From positions 4,650,001 through 4,714,000 of the forward strand of contig LS483371.1 of NCBI GenBank assembly GCA_900475325.1: a stretch of 64,000 nucleotides of DNA, written 5' to 3'. Origin of the DNA: Paucimonas lemoignei. GTDB lineage: Bacteria; Pseudomonadota; Gammaproteobacteria; Pseudomonadales; Pseudomonadaceae. Shown piece after piece: positions 19,690 through 28,317 of this stretch (positions within the stretch are counted from its first letter, which is position 1; the number at the start of each line of letters is the position of its first letter). The notes below the pieces were generated by a model that saw only the letters and a program-made list of their open reading frames with translations, did no database searches and was not told the origin of the DNA. The translations under genes were made by a program, and so were the position numbers.

Positions 19690-21834
19690 TCACGAAATCT
19701 CGCGTCGAAACGGCGGCAGCGCATTGAGAATCGCTTTGCCATAGCGCTGGGTCACCACACGGCGATCCAGCAGCGTGATGGTGCCGCGATCTTCTTCGGT
19801 GCGCAGTAATCGACCACAGGCCTGGACCAGACGCAGCGAAGCGTCCGGCACAGCGATTTCCATGAACGGGTTGCCGCCACGGGCTTCGATCCACTCCGCC
19901 AGAGCTGCTTCCACCGGGTCGTCGGGCACTGCAAAAGGGATCTTGGCGATGACCACGTGCTCGCAATAAGCACCGGGCAAATCGACACCTTCGGCAAAAC
20001 TGGCCAGGCCGAACAGCACGCTGGAATCGCCGCCATCCACCCGCGCCTTGTGCTTGTTGAGGGTTTCCTGCTTGGACAGGTTGCCCTGAATGAACACCTG
20101 CTTACGCCAGTCCCGCTCCAGGCCGTCGAAAACGTCCTGCATCTGTTTGCGCGAGGAGAACAGCACCAGCGTGCCACGCGAGCCCTCTACCAGACTTGGC
20201 AGCTCCCGAATGATCGCGGCGGTATGGGCTACGGAATCTCGTGGATCGGCTTTCAGATCCGGCACCCGCAAAACACCTGCATCAGCGTGATGGAACGGGC
20301 TGGGCACCACAGCGGTCACCGCCACTTTGGGCAGACCGGCGCGCATGCGGAAGCGATCGAATTTGCCCAATGCGGTCAGGGTCGCGGACGTCACCAGCGC
20401 GCCATACGCCACGTTCCATAAATTGCGACGCAGCATTTCCGCCGCCAGGATCGGGCTGGCATTGACCTCGATATCAAACAACGCGCCGCTGTCGGCCAGG
20501 GTTAGCCAGCGCGCCATGGGCGGGCTGTCTTCCGGGTCCTCGGCGGTGAACGCGGTCCACAATTCCCAATTGCCATGGGCGCGGGCCAGCAGACTACCGA
20601 ACAGCGGGTACCACTCTTCGGCCTGATGGCTGGCGATGCCAATGTTGACCTCGCCATCCATGCCTTCCTTGAGCAGGTCGGCCAGACGCGTGAACAAGTC
20701 ATCAAGGCGGGCAAAGCCCTTCTTCAACTCGATACCCATTTCACGAATATGCTCGGGCACCACGCCGCCGATGAAACGATGCCGTGGACGCTCGCGCCCT
20801 TGCATGTCTTCACCAGCGCGGAAATCTGCCAGCTGTTCGCAGGCGCTGAACATGAATTGCTGCTGCGCCTTGATCTCCCGCGCCAGCTCCGGCACTTGTT
20901 CGATCAACTTGCCCAGATCACCCGGCAGCGGATGCTGGGCCAGGAGTTTGGCGAGGTTCTTGGCCGTCTGCTCCAGCCAGTCGGCGGTGGAGCGCAACCG
21001 GGTGTAATGGGCGAAATGGCCGATGGCTTTATCCGGCAGGTGATGGCCTTCGTCGAACACGTACAGCGTGTCCCGAGGATCTGGCAATACCGCGCCGCCG
21101 CCCAACGCGAGGTCCGCCAACACCATGTCGTGGTTCGTCACGATCACGTCGACTTTTCCCATACCTTCGCGGGCTTTATAGAAGGCGCACTGCTGAAAAT
21201 TCGGACAATGTCTGTTGGTGCACTGGCTGTGATCGGTGGTCAGCCGCGCCCAGTCCTGGTCTTCCAGGGCCTGAGGCCAGCTGTCGCGATCGCCGTCCCA
21301 CTTATTACCGGCGAGCTTTTCGATCATGCTGGTGAACAGCTTCTGACTGGCCTCATCGACTTCGATCTTGAAGCCTTCTTCTTCGAAAAGCTGAGCAGTG
21401 GCGTTTGTCGCGTCGCCCTCCTGCAACAGCATGTCGAGCTTGGACAGGCACATGTAACGGCCACGACCCTTGGCCAGGGAGAACGTGAAATTCAGCCCGC
21501 TGTTGCGCATCAGGTCGGGCAGGTCCTTGTGGACGATCTGCTCCTGCAGCGCCACGGTTGCGGTGGCAATCACCAGCCGCTTGCCCGCCAGCTTGGCGGT
21601 AGGAATCGCCGCGATGGCATAGGCCACCGTCTTGCCGGTACCGGTGCCCGCCTCGACCGCGACCACAGCCGGATCGCTGGTACGCCGCCCTTCTTCGTCG
21701 GTGTCGATATCGCCCAGCACCTTGGCGATCTCAGCGATCATCAAACGCTGGCCATAGCGCGGCTTGAGGCTCTTGGCTTCGAGGAAACGCGAGTAAGCGC
21801 CCTGGATCTGGGATTTGAGTTCGTTGCTGATCAT
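19690..21834 (-). CDS. dinG: ATP-dependent DNA helicase DinG
   Basis: 714 residues, close to E. coli DinG (716). Walker A is EAGTGTGKT (61-69). Iron-sulfur cysteines follow in R-Y-M-C-L-S-K and C-T-N-R-H-C-P-N-F-Q-Q-C. Walker B is F-D-E-G-H-H, and the C-terminal helicase block is Q-A-C-G-R-L-L-R-T-E-E-D-R-G. It is an XPD-like 5'-3' helicase that unwinds R-loops and forks. The start at 21834 (MISNELKSQIQG) matches the family; longer in-frame starts do not. No clear LexA box was found in the short gap to the divergent CopD-like gene. Confidence 0.95.
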   Translation of the reverse strand: MISNELKSQIQGAYSRFLEAKSLKPRYGQRLMIAEIAKVLGDIDTDEEGRRTSDPAVVAVEAGTGTGKTVAYAIAAIPTAKLAGKRLVIATATVALQEQIVHKDLPDLMRNSGLNFTFSLAKGRGRYMCLSKLDMLLQEGDATNATAQLFEEEGFKIEVDEASQKLFTSMIEKLAGNKWDGDRDSWPQALEDQDWARLTTDHSQCTNRHCPNFQQCAFYKAREGMGKVDVIVTNHDMVLADLALGGGAVLPDPRDTLYVFDEGHHLPDKAIGHFAHYTRLRSTADWLEQTAKNLAKLLAQHPLPGDLGKLIEQVPELAREIKAQQQFMFSACEQLADFRAGEDMQGRERPRHRFIGGVVPEHIREMGIELKKGFARLDDLFTRLADLLKEGMDGEVNIGIASHQAEEWYPLFGSLLARAHGNWELWTAFTAEDPEDSPPMARWLTLADSGALFDIEVNASPILAAEMLRRNLWNVAYGALVTSATLTALGKFDRFRMRAGLPKVAVTAVVPSPFHHADAGVLRVPDLKADPRDSVAHTAAIIRELPSLVEGSRGTLVLFSSRKQMQDVFDGLERDWRKQVFIQGNLSKQETLNKHKARVDGGDSSVLFGLASFAEGVDLPGAYCEHVVIAKIPFAVPDDPVEAALAEWIEARGGNPFMEIAVPDASLRLVQACGRLLRTEEDRGTITLLDRRVVTQRYGKAILNALPPFRREIS

Positions 21835-21963
21835 GGTTCGGTCGTTGGCTCGGGCGTCACAGCCTGTGCAGGCATCGGTAAAAAACGCTGGATATATCTT
21901 CAGTAGTTCCAGCAGGCGGCTATCATACCCCGCAAATTCCATCCGCGCAGAACGGAGTACCTG

Positions 21964-22428
21964 ATGACACCTTTTTCCCTCGTCTACACCCTGCATGTTT
22001 TGGCCGCCCTGGTCTGGGTCGGCGGCATGTTTTTCGCCTGGATGGTCCTGCGACCAGCGGTCGGCGCGGCACTTGAGGGCCCGGCTCGGCTGAAAGTGTG
22101 GCTGGAAGTGTTTCCGCGTTTTTTTGTCTGGGTCTGGGCCGTTGTGGTGGTTTTGCCGATCACCGGCGTCGGCATGATTCAACTGCAATTTGTCAGTTTC
22201 GACACCGCGCCACGTTATGTGCAGGTGATGATGGGGCTGTATGTGGTCATGACCGCGCTGTTCATCCGGGTTCAGTCACTGCAACTGCCAGAACTGCGCC
22301 GAGCGGTGGACACCGAGCAATGGGCCGAAGGAGCGGCGGTGATGGGCCGGATTCGGCGATTGGTGGGGGTTAATCTGCTGATTGGCTTGGCGGTCGTGGC
22401 GATTGCGGCGGCCAGACCGAGTTTTTAA
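21964..22428 (+). CDS. CopD-like integral membrane protein
   Basis: 154 residues with four membrane segments. The first carries H-V-L-A-A-L-V-W-V-G-G-M-F-F, the CopD/HemJ-type start with a possible heme or metal-binding His. GGAGTA precedes the ATG. Function not established: the CopD domain family includes copper-resistance permease parts and uncharacterised proteins. Divergent from dinG. Confidence 0.8.
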   Translation: MTPFSLVYTLHVLAALVWVGGMFFAWMVLRPAVGAALEGPARLKVWLEVFPRFFVWVWAVVVVLPITGVGMIQLQFVSFDTAPRYVQVMMGLYVVMTALFIRVQSLQLPELRRAVDTEQWAEGAAVMGRIRRLVGVNLLIGLAVVAIAAARPSF

Positions 22429-22450
22429 ACGCAAGCCCTGTGCCGAACCA

Positions 22451-22536
22451 GTGGGAGCGAATTCATTCGCGAATGCGTCATGTCAGGCACAGCAGCTTTT
22501 CCTGACTGCCCCCTTCGCGAATGAATTCGCTCCCAC
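22451..22536. repeat. REPIN, class A
   Basis: GTGGGAGCGAATTCATTCGC and its inverted partner, with spacer unlike those of the other copies, between two convergent genes. Confidence 0.9.
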
Positions 22537-22570
22537 AGGAAATCGTTTAACGCCGGAAAGGATTCAGGCT

Positions 22571-23329
22571 CTACAACCGCTGGACCGTCACCACACCCGC
22601 AGGCCCCGCAGCGCCAGGTTGCCCGGCCTCGCCAGCACGCCCGGCCTTGCCGCCATCGGCGCGATAGACGATGCAGCCTTTGGACGCGCCACCCTTGCCC
22701 GGCTTGCCGCCAGCACCGGCCAGACCACCGGGGCCACCTTGAACATCAACCTTGATGCGCTCGGCCGGGAAGCTCAGCGGCAATTCGAGACGCACCTGAG
22801 CGCCCGGTGCGCCATCGTGGCCGTTACCGCCGTTGTCGCCATCAAAACCTTTACCGGCGCTGCCAAAGGTGCAGCCCGGTGCCACGCCGTTGGCGCCGTC
22901 CAGGCCCACGTAACCGGGCGAACCCGCGCCGCCACGGGCATCGACAAACAATTCATTACCGTCCAGGTGCTCGATGCGCAAGGTCAGGTTGCGCCCTGGC
23001 AAAGGCGGTTTTTCATAAGTGCCCGGCGCGCCACGGGCGGTAATCTGGCTGCCGTCGCCCAGTTGACCGTGACCCACCACCAGATTCAGCGGCTGGCTAC
23101 CGGACACAATGGCGATCCGCGCCTCATGACCCAGCACCAGTTGATCGACCTTGACCTCGGTCAAACCCGACGGGATCAACAAGGTGCCGTAATCCTCGAC
23201 CTCCAACCGTTCCAGTTGCAACACGCTGGTATTGCTCGGCAAACGCATCAGGGAATGGGGCTGGACGTTGACGCTCTGGGCCATGGCAAGCGGGCTGCAA
23301 AGTGCGGCAAGTAGACAAAGCTTACGCAT
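22571..23329 (-). CDS. Secreted collagen-like repeat protein
   Basis: 252 residues. A cleavable signal peptide (MRKLCLLAALCSPLAMAQS) is followed by a beta-rich N-terminal domain (residues about 20-130) and a Gly-rich C-terminal half with many G-x-y triplets (G-G-P-G-G-L-A-G-A-G-G-K-P-G-K-G-G and G-E-A-G-Q-P-G-A-A-G-P-A-G). Triplets are interrupted, and two Cys are present, so a continuous collagen triple helix is uncertain. The ATG at 23329 follows GGGAG and lies inside the end of the DUF1145 gene, so the two are translationally coupled. Function unknown; a surface or periplasmic structural role is inferred. Confidence 0.75.
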   Translation of the reverse strand: MRKLCLLAALCSPLAMAQSVNVQPHSLMRLPSNTSVLQLERLEVEDYGTLLIPSGLTEVKVDQLVLGHEARIAIVSGSQPLNLVVGHGQLGDGSQITARGAPGTYEKPPLPGRNLTLRIEHLDGNELFVDARGGAGSPGYVGLDGANGVAPGCTFGSAGKGFDGDNGGNGHDGAPGAQVRLELPLSFPAERIKVDVQGGPGGLAGAGGKPGKGGASKGCIVYRADGGKAGRAGEAGQPGAAGPAGVVTVQRL

Positions 23330-23597
23330 GGGCTCGCTCCCGAGAAGGTTTGGGCAAGGATTGAACATGGAAGATTCCGAACACAAGAATGTGCAGACGA
23401 TCTCGCCAAGGGTGACGGCGACCGCGCAGGCTGCCGTTGAACAGCAGCAACTCAAGCACGTGCGTGAGCGCCAGCAAGCTGCCAGCGAGTTTGATCAACA
23501 TCGCGAACGGCGTGGGCAATGCCAGCACCAGATTGACCAACACCACCAGCCAGAATGCTGCGGTTAAAAGCTTTCCCAACCCCCAGAACACCTTCAT
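23322..23597 (-). CDS. DUF1145 family small membrane protein
   Basis: 91 residues: M-K-V-F-W-G-L-G-K-L-L-T start, two to three hydrophobic segments, then L-F-N-G-S-L-R-G-R-R-H-P-W-R-D-R-L and F-G-I-F-H, the DUF1145 pattern. The function of the family is unknown. Its stop (23322-23324) overlaps the start of the collagen-like gene, suggesting one transcript. Confidence 0.85.
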   Translation of the reverse strand: MKVFWGLGKLLTAAFWLVVLVNLVLALPTPFAMLIKLAGSLLALTHVLELLLFNGSLRGRRHPWRDRLHILVFGIFHVQSLPKPSRERAHA

Positions 23598-23686
23598 TAC
23601 CTGCGCCTACCCCTGTGATTTTTCTTATGCGAACGCTTATCGTTGTGCGTTTTGCGCGCGCACAGTAGACGCCCGCAGGGGGAAAT

Positions 23687-23782
23687 ATGCCAGCGCGGCT
23701 CCGAAAATTGTTGCAGGTCATGAACCAACTGCCGAACGGCATGATGATCGTCATCGACCCGGCGCTGAGGCCGGGCCGATGA
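23687..23782 (+). CDS. Possible small ORF, 31 residues
   Basis: ATG at 23687 directly follows AGGGGGAAAT, one of the strongest ribosome-binding sites in the window. The frame reads MPARLRKLLQVMNQLPNGMM then IVIDPALRPGR and stops 12 bp before the end of the converging OmpA gene. No family recognised. The site may be fortuitous; conservation in related strains would decide. Confidence 0.3.
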   Translation: MPARLRKLLQVMNQLPNGMMIVIDPALRPGR

Positions 23783-23793
23783 GCAGGTGAGGA

Positions 23794-24495
23794 TCAACGA
23801 TTGATCTGGATTTCCACGCGACGGTTCAACGCGCGGCCATTGGCCGTCGAGTTATCTGCCACAGGGCGTGCTTCGCCAGCGCCTTGCACTGACACGAACG
23901 AACTGCGCGGGATGCCTGTGCTGACGAGGTAGTCAGTGACCGAAATCGCACGTTTCTCGGACAGTTTCTGGTTGTAGGCATCACGGCCCACGCTGTCGGT
24001 GTGACCACTGACGCGCAGCTGCGCACTCGGGGCTTCACGTTTGAGGCGGGTGCTGATCAGGTCGAGTTTCGATTTATCGGCGGCGGTCAAACGTGCCGAG
24101 TCAAACTCGAACAGCACATCATTGATGACGATGACCTCTTCCTTGACCATCACCACTTCCTCAACCACCACAGGCGGTGCAGGCGCTACCAATGGGCAAC
24201 CCGTCGCATCGACCGCGACTCCCTTGGGCGTATCCGGGCACTTGTCGATGCTGTTTTTCACGCCGTCGCCATCATCATCGCCGTCGCCGTGAACCCAGCA
24301 ATAGGCACCGGCCATGACGCCCACCGCGCCGCCGAGGCTGGCGGCGACTGCCGCCGTCTGGAACGCGCCCGCCGCCGCCCCCGCCACACCGCCGCCCAGG
24401 GCGCAGAGTGGCCAGTCGGTTTTCTGTAAACCCGCACAACCGGTTAAGACGCTGGTGATTAAAATCAGAGGCAATGCTGTCCGGATCATTCTCAT
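23794..24495 (-). CDS. OmpA-family lipoprotein with TSP3-like calcium motif
   Basis: 233 residues. A type-II signal with lipobox L-T-G-C near residue 19 is followed by a hydrophobic Gly/Ala-rich stretch. Then comes a thrombospondin-3-type Asp repeat (G-D-G-D-D-D-G-D-G-V-K-N-S-I-D-K-C-P-D-T-P-x-G), a Val/Glu linker, and an OmpA C-terminal domain (V-L-F-E-F-D-S-A, G-H-T-D-S-V-G, N-R-R-V-E-I). The start at 24495 follows GGGAGAG. It should sit in the outer membrane and bind peptidoglycan; the Asp repeat suggests calcium binding. Similar to P. aeruginosa PA1041. Confidence 0.9.
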   Translation of the reverse strand: MRMIRTALPLILITSVLTGCAGLQKTDWPLCALGGGVAGAAAGAFQTAAVAASLGGAVGVMAGAYCWVHGDGDDDGDGVKNSIDKCPDTPKGVAVDATGCPLVAPAPPVVVEEVVMVKEEVIVINDVLFEFDSARLTAADKSKLDLISTRLKREAPSAQLRVSGHTDSVGRDAYNQKLSEKRAISVTDYLVSTGIPRSSFVSVQGAGEARPVADNSTANGRALNRRVEIQINR

Positions 24496-24610
24496 TAATT
24501 TTCTCTCCCAAGGGTTCGGCCCAATGCGCCGCTTGTGGAGTAAAGACATCAAAATGCCAGTTCGCCACTTTGGGCCTTGTTTTATTGGGTTTCAGGCAAA
24601 TGAGTGCTCT

Positions 24611-24805
24611 GTAGGAGCTGCCAAAGGCTGCGAACTGCGGCCTGTCTGACACGCCGCCTTCGCAACCCTCGTAACCTCGTTCATCTCCTACGGGAACGAG
24701 CGGTATCTGAAATCACTTCGATCTGTAGGAGCTGCCGAAGGCTGCGAACTGCGGCCTGCCTGACACGCCGCTTTCGCAGCCCTCGTAACCTCGGTCATCT
24801 CCTAC
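24611..24805 (+). repeat. Two tandem chimeric REP elements (114-bp period)
   Basis: GTAGGAGCTGCC(A/G)AAGGCTGCG arms start at 24611 and 24725. Each is followed by AACTGCGGCCTGYCTGACAC, then TCGCARCCCTCGTAACCTCG and TCATCTCCTAC. The right arm is therefore not the normal class C partner but contains CGTAACCTCG, which pairs locally with the CGAGGTxA type sequence. The two units are about 85-90% identical. They occupy most of the 400-bp gap before the DUF6231 gene. Confidence 0.8.
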
Positions 24806-24898
24806 AAGACCGAGGTGTATATGAAACACCCTGAATCTGTAGCACTAGGCCCGCGCCTCTGCACAGGCTAGTCTTACCGGCCATAGAGAGGATTTTTG

Positions 24899-25396
24899 AT
24901 GACCGAAGGCTTTTCCACGCGCACACCGCAGCAAGCTCTGGCCGCCCTGCTCGACTTGCAGGCCCCCAAGCGTCTGCTGTTGATCGGTGCAGAAGCGTTC
25001 CCGGCATTGCAGGCGTTTCAGGAAGCACACCCGGACACGCACATCGCCCACGCACGGCCTGGCCCACTGCCCGTGGACCTGGCCGCGCAACGCTTTGACC
25101 TGGCTTTGGTGGTCGACTGCCTGGAACACATGCCCCAGCGCGACGGGCTGAATCTGCTCGGCGGGATCCGCAATCTCAACGCGAGCCGCATCGCGGTGCT
25201 GGCCGATCTTCAGGCGTGTGGCTGGAAGACCACTGACTTTTTCTCCCTCGCGTTGCAGGCCAGCGAGCGCTTCGCCCGCGATGAACAAGTGCTGACACTG
25301 TTCACCTACGACCTGCGCGAATACAAGCAAGTCCCGGACTGGCTCAACGCAAGGTTCTGGGCTAACCCTGAGAACTTTGGCAAATACTGGTGGTAA
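24899..25396 (+). CDS. DUF6231 family protein, methyltransferase-like fold
   Basis: 165 residues, starting MTEGFSTRTPQQALAALLDL; GAGAGGAT precedes the ATG. A Rossmann-like pattern is visible (R-L-L-L-I-G-A-E, then D-L-A-L-V-V-D-C-L-E-H-M-P), resembling an S-adenosylmethionine methyltransferase core but without a clear G-x-G-x-G. It is Pseudomonas-type conserved hypothetical DNA, three bases upstream of the ychJ-like gene and probably cotranscribed. Function unknown. Confidence 0.8.
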   Translation: MTEGFSTRTPQQALAALLDLQAPKRLLLIGAEAFPALQAFQEAHPDTHIAHARPGPLPVDLAAQRFDLALVVDCLEHMPQRDGLNLLGGIRNLNASRIAVLADLQACGWKTTDFFSLALQASERFARDEQVLTLFTYDLREYKQVPDWLNARFWANPENFGKYWW

Positions 25397-25399
25397 CTC

Positions 25400-25873
25400 A
25401 TGAATAGCGCGATTTGCCCGTGTGGCAGCGGAGACCTGCTGACGACCTGTTGCGGGCCCTTCCACGCCGGACAACCCACGCCCTGCGCCGAAAAGCTCAT
25501 GCGTTCACGCTACAGCGCGTATGTGCTGGGCCTGGTCGATTACCTGCTGGACACCACCCTGCCGGTGCAAAAGGCCGGGCTGGACCGCGAAGCCATCAGC
25601 CAATGGAGCTTGCAGAGCACCTGGCTGGGCCTGGAAGTGGAAAGTTCGGAAGTCTTCGGCGGCAAACCGGAGCACGCCTTCGTCACCTTCACGGCGCGCT
25701 GGCACGACGCAGCGGGTGAGCATAGCCATCGCGAGCGCTCATCCTTCGTTCAGAATCAGGGCCGCTGGTACTTCATTGACCCGACCGTCGGCCTCAAGGC
25801 CGGTCGCAACGATGCCTGCCCTTGCGGCAGCGAGCAGAAGTACAAGAAGTGTTGCGCCAGCTACGTAGCCTGA
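25400..25873 (+). CDS. YchJ family protein with two SEC-C zinc motifs
   Basis: 157 residues. An N-terminal SEC-C motif (C-P-C-G-S-G, C-C-G), the YchJ central domain with Y-S-A-Y and W-H-D-A, and a C-terminal SEC-C motif ([16 protein letters not shown]). The central domain is NTF2-like. Family role unknown; the SEC-C ends bind zinc in SecA and may bind proteins or ribosomes. Three bases after the DUF6231 gene. Confidence 0.9.
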   Translation: MNSAICPCGSGDLLTTCCGPFHAGQPTPCAEKLMRSRYSAYVLGLVDYLLDTTLPVQKAGLDREAISQWSLQSTWLGLEVESSEVFGGKPEHAFVTFTARWHDAAGEHSHRERSSFVQNQGRWYFIDPTVGLKAGRNDACPCGSEQKYKKCCASYVA

Positions 25874-25885
25874 TCGCCTCGGCTA

Positions 25886-26392
25886 TCAGAGCAGGCGCAG
25901 ATGAGAAATATCGGGCACGTGCACGGCCTGGGGCTTGGTGGCCTGGCCCATGTCGCTGCCCACCGGCGCAACGCTGAGCCCGGACAGATCAAGCACTGGA
26001 GCAAGCGGCGCGGGCTTGGCGTCCTGCAGATCGCTGCCCACCTCGAATAGCTGCAAATCCGGCGCATCGACGTCGACGAAAGCGGCCATGTAGACGTCCC
26101 GTGGCGCCAGCTGCAATCGGCCCGGATCAGCGGAGTGTGAAGAAGCCTGCGGTTCAACTGCGCCCGACATCGCGACCACCTCGACCAGCGCTCCGGCGCG
26201 CTCCAGGGTTGAGCGGTATTTCTCTGCTGCCTCGGCGTCCAAATTGTTTTTCAGCACCAACCGTCGTCCGGAAAACAGCAGCGCCAGGCGCTGTGCGTCC
26301 GCCTGGAACAGTTTGCCGAGGTTGCTTTGCACCAGATCCGGCTGGGCACCAGTGACCAATTGGCCACTGAATACAATTTCATAGAGGTTCAT
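25886..26392 (-). CDS. Conserved hypothetical protein (FGQ-type N-terminal domain)
   Basis: 168 residues. The first 75 residues (M-N-L-Y-E-I-V-F-S-G-Q-L ... Q-A-D-A-Q-R-L-A-L-L-F-S-G-R-R-L-V-L-K-N-N-L-D) match a small domain seen at the start of various gamma-proteobacterial proteins, including some membrane proteins. The rest is low-complexity, rich in D, A and P, with no membrane segment. It converges on ychJ. Function not known. Confidence 0.7.
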   Translation of the reverse strand: MNLYEIVFSGQLVTGAQPDLVQSNLGKLFQADAQRLALLFSGRRLVLKNNLDAEAAEKYRSTLERAGALVEVVAMSGAVEPQASSHSADPGRLQLAPRDVYMAAFVDVDAPDLQLFEVGSDLQDAKPAPLAPVLDLSGLSVAPVGSDMGQATKPQAVHVPDISHLRLL

Positions 26393-26503
26393 CGGTCATA
26401 CTCTGACAGCACGTGCGAGGAGTATGCCGCAGCCTTATCAAAAAGGAACGGGCAAGTCGCTTTGCCAACGATGGCCGTTTCGGGCCAAAAATGGAGCAAG
26501 ACC

Positions 26504-27037
26504 ATGTTTGCAGAGGCAGCACATCCCGCTTTTTTCCGACCAGGGCACTGTCGCGCCTACAGCAAGCAGGCCGCACTGTTTCTGATCCTGGCACTGCTGA
26601 CACTGCTCACCGGCTGCTCCTCCTGGGTGGTCAGCGGCTATCAGGAGCCCGAGGTGCGGCTGCTCGACGTGCAGGTGGTCAAGGCGAAATTGCTGCAACA
26701 GGACTTCAAGCTGCACTTTCGGGTCGACAACCCCAACGACCGCAGCGTGCTGGTGCGCAGCCTGCGCTACAAAGTGATGCTCAAGGAAGCGACGCTGGCC
26801 GAGGGCGAATCCTCCGAGTGGTTCGTGGTCGAAGGGCACAGTCACAAGAACTTCGTGGTGCCGGTGCGCACCAACCTCTGGCAACACCTTAAATACATCG
26901 CAAAACTGTTGAAGAAACCCGACCAGGCGATCCCGTATCGACTCGAAGGCAAACTCAAAACCGGCTTTTTGTTCCGTCATAACGTGCGTATTGGGCGCAA
27001 CGGCGAGATAATCCCCGGCGATCTAATTCCGGAGTAA
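26504..27037 (+). CDS. LEA14-like (WHy domain) lipoprotein
   Basis: 177 residues. A type-II signal with lipobox L-T-G-C near residue 37 is followed by one WHy/LEA2 domain: [21 protein letters not shown] and [11 protein letters not shown] 26504 follows GGAG with 7-bp spacing; longer in-frame starts exist at 26471 and further up but lack sites. LEA2 domains are linked to desiccation or stress tolerance; the role here is unknown. Confidence 0.82.
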   Translation: MFAEAAHPAFFRPGHCRAYSKQAALFLILALLTLLTGCSSWVVSGYQEPEVRLLDVQVVKAKLLQQDFKLHFRVDNPNDRSVLVRSLRYKVMLKEATLAEGESSEWFVVEGHSHKNFVVPVRTNLWQHLKYIAKLLKKPDQAIPYRLEGKLKTGFLFRHNVRIGRNGEIIPGDLIPE

Positions 27038-27041
27038 CCCG

Positions 27042-27248
27042 ATGAACCAGCAAGCCCACGTGCATGGCCCAGACTGCAACCACGACCATGATCACGATCA
27101 TCACGACCACCAGCACGGCCACGTTCATGGCCCCAACTGCGGTCACGCTCACCAGGAGCCCGTGCGCAACGCCTTGAAAGACGTTGGCCGCAACGACCCG
27201 TGCCCTTGTGGCAGCGACAAGAAATTCAAGAAGTGCCACGGCGCGTAA
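27042..27248 (+). CDS. Small His-rich SEC-C metal-binding protein (PBPRA1643 family)
   Basis: 68 residues. The N-terminal half is a His/Asp-rich stretch (H-x-H-G-P-x-C repeated, [10 protein letters not shown]), and the end is a SEC-C zinc motif ([16 protein letters not shown]). It is likely to bind Zn2+ or Ni2+. It starts four bases after the LEA14-like stop, so probably shares its mRNA, and is followed by a terminator. Confidence 0.88.
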   Translation: MNQQAHVHGPDCNHDHDHDHHDHQHGHVHGPNCGHAHQEPVRNALKDVGRNDPCPCGSDKKFKKCHGA

Positions 27249-27266
27249 ATCGCCTCGGTTACCCCG

Positions 27267-27292
27267 AACGGCCTGCATTGCAGGCCGTTTTC
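27267..27292 (+). terminator. Rho-independent terminator
   Basis: AACGGCCTGC-ATT-GCAGGCCGTT followed by TTC ATTT; ends the LEA14/SEC-C transcript. Confidence 0.8.
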
Positions 27293-27356
27293 ATTTGTGC
27301 AGGCAAGGCTCATCGGAGTAAAACAGGCCATTCGTGCCACCCGACTGGAGCCTGCA

Positions 27357-28001
27357 ATGATCGATCTTCACTACTGGACTACACCCAACGGCCACAAGGT
27401 TTCCCTGTTCCTGGAAGAAGCCGGTCTGCCGTACAGGATTTTCCCGGTCAATATTGGCCAGAACGATCAGTTCAAGCCCGACTTTCTGGAGATTTCCCCC
27501 AACAACCGCATCCCGGCCATCGTTGACCACGAGCCTGCCGACGGCGGCGAGCCGATCAGCCTGTTCGAGTCCGGCGCGATCCTGCTGTACCTGGCGGAGA
27601 AAACCGGCCAGTTCATCCCGCAGGATTTACGCGGGCGCCAGGAGGCGTTGCAGTGGCTGTTCTGGCAAATGGGCGGGCTGGGGCCGATGGCCGGGCAAAA
27701 TCATCATTTCAACCGGTTTGCCCAGGAAAAGATCCCCTACGCCATCAAGCGCTATGTCGATGAAACCACGCGTTTGTATGGCGTGCTGAACAAGCGTCTG
27801 GCGGATCGTGACTTTGTGGCGGGCAGCGAGTACAGCATCGCCGACATGTCAATCTACCCCTGGATCGCGCGGCACAGCTGGCAAGACCAGAATCTGGACG
27901 ACTACCCGCACCTCAAGCGCTGGTTCGACGCAGTTACCAACCGTGATGCGACCAAGCGTGCGTATGCGCTGGCCGAGCGGGTGAATCCTGCGAAGGCATA
28001 A
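27357..28001 (+). CDS. yfcG: Glutathione S-transferase, YfcG-type disulfide-bond oxidoreductase
   Basis: 214 residues, closely similar in pattern to E. coli YfcG: M-I-D-L-x-Y-x-x-T-P-N-G-H-K, I-S-P-N-N-R-I-P-A-I-V-D-H, L-F-E-S-G-A-I-L-L-Y-L-A-E-K-T-G and Q-N-H-H-F-N. The T-P-N-G motif marks the Nu-class/YfcG group, which reduces disulfides using glutathione. The ATG at 27357 follows CTGGAG; a longer in-frame start at 27297 overlaps the terminator. Confidence 0.93.
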   Translation: MIDLHYWTTPNGHKVSLFLEEAGLPYRIFPVNIGQNDQFKPDFLEISPNNRIPAIVDHEPADGGEPISLFESGAILLYLAEKTGQFIPQDLRGRQEALQWLFWQMGGLGPMAGQNHHFNRFAQEKIPYAIKRYVDETTRLYGVLNKRLADRDFVAGSEYSIADMSIYPWIARHSWQDQNLDDYPHLKRWFDAVTNRDATKRAYALAERVNPAKA

Positions 28002-28044
28002 GCGTTGTTGGAGATTTCTATGTTTGCACGCCATCGGATGTAAC

Positions 28045-28154
28045 GACGTGGGACCGGCTTCAGCCGGGAAGCTTTAACCGGGAAGAGCCGAGTACATCCA
28101 TACCGTATCTATCGTCTGAAATGCCGCCTTCCCGGCTAAAGCCGGTCCCACGTC
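28045..28154. repeat. REPIN, class B, with internal duplication
   Basis: GACGTGGGACCGG arm, then TTCAGCCGGGAAGCTTTAAC and a second CCGGGAAGA. The right arm is TTCCCGGCTAAAGCCGGTCC ending CACGTC. The left arm end (CCGGGAAG) is duplicated, lengthening it by about 14 bp. It lies in the 316-bp gap upstream of quiP; the rest of the gap shows nothing else. Confidence 0.88.
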
Positions 28155-28317
28155 GTACTTCAGCGGGTGGGCAATCATAGAATCTCCCACAGGATCACGC
28201 TCCCCGTCAGCTGTCGCTGAAAAATCCTGAAATAAACTCCCTCTCCCCGCTTGCGCGGTGCCTGCGCGCTCTCTAACGTAGCGCCTTTTATATGTCATCC
28301 CCGCAGGAGCTTCGCCC

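Noticed and set aside
20575..21906. 443-codon plus-strand frame
   Set aside because: Antisense of dinG, whose helicase motifs are complete; no family content here.
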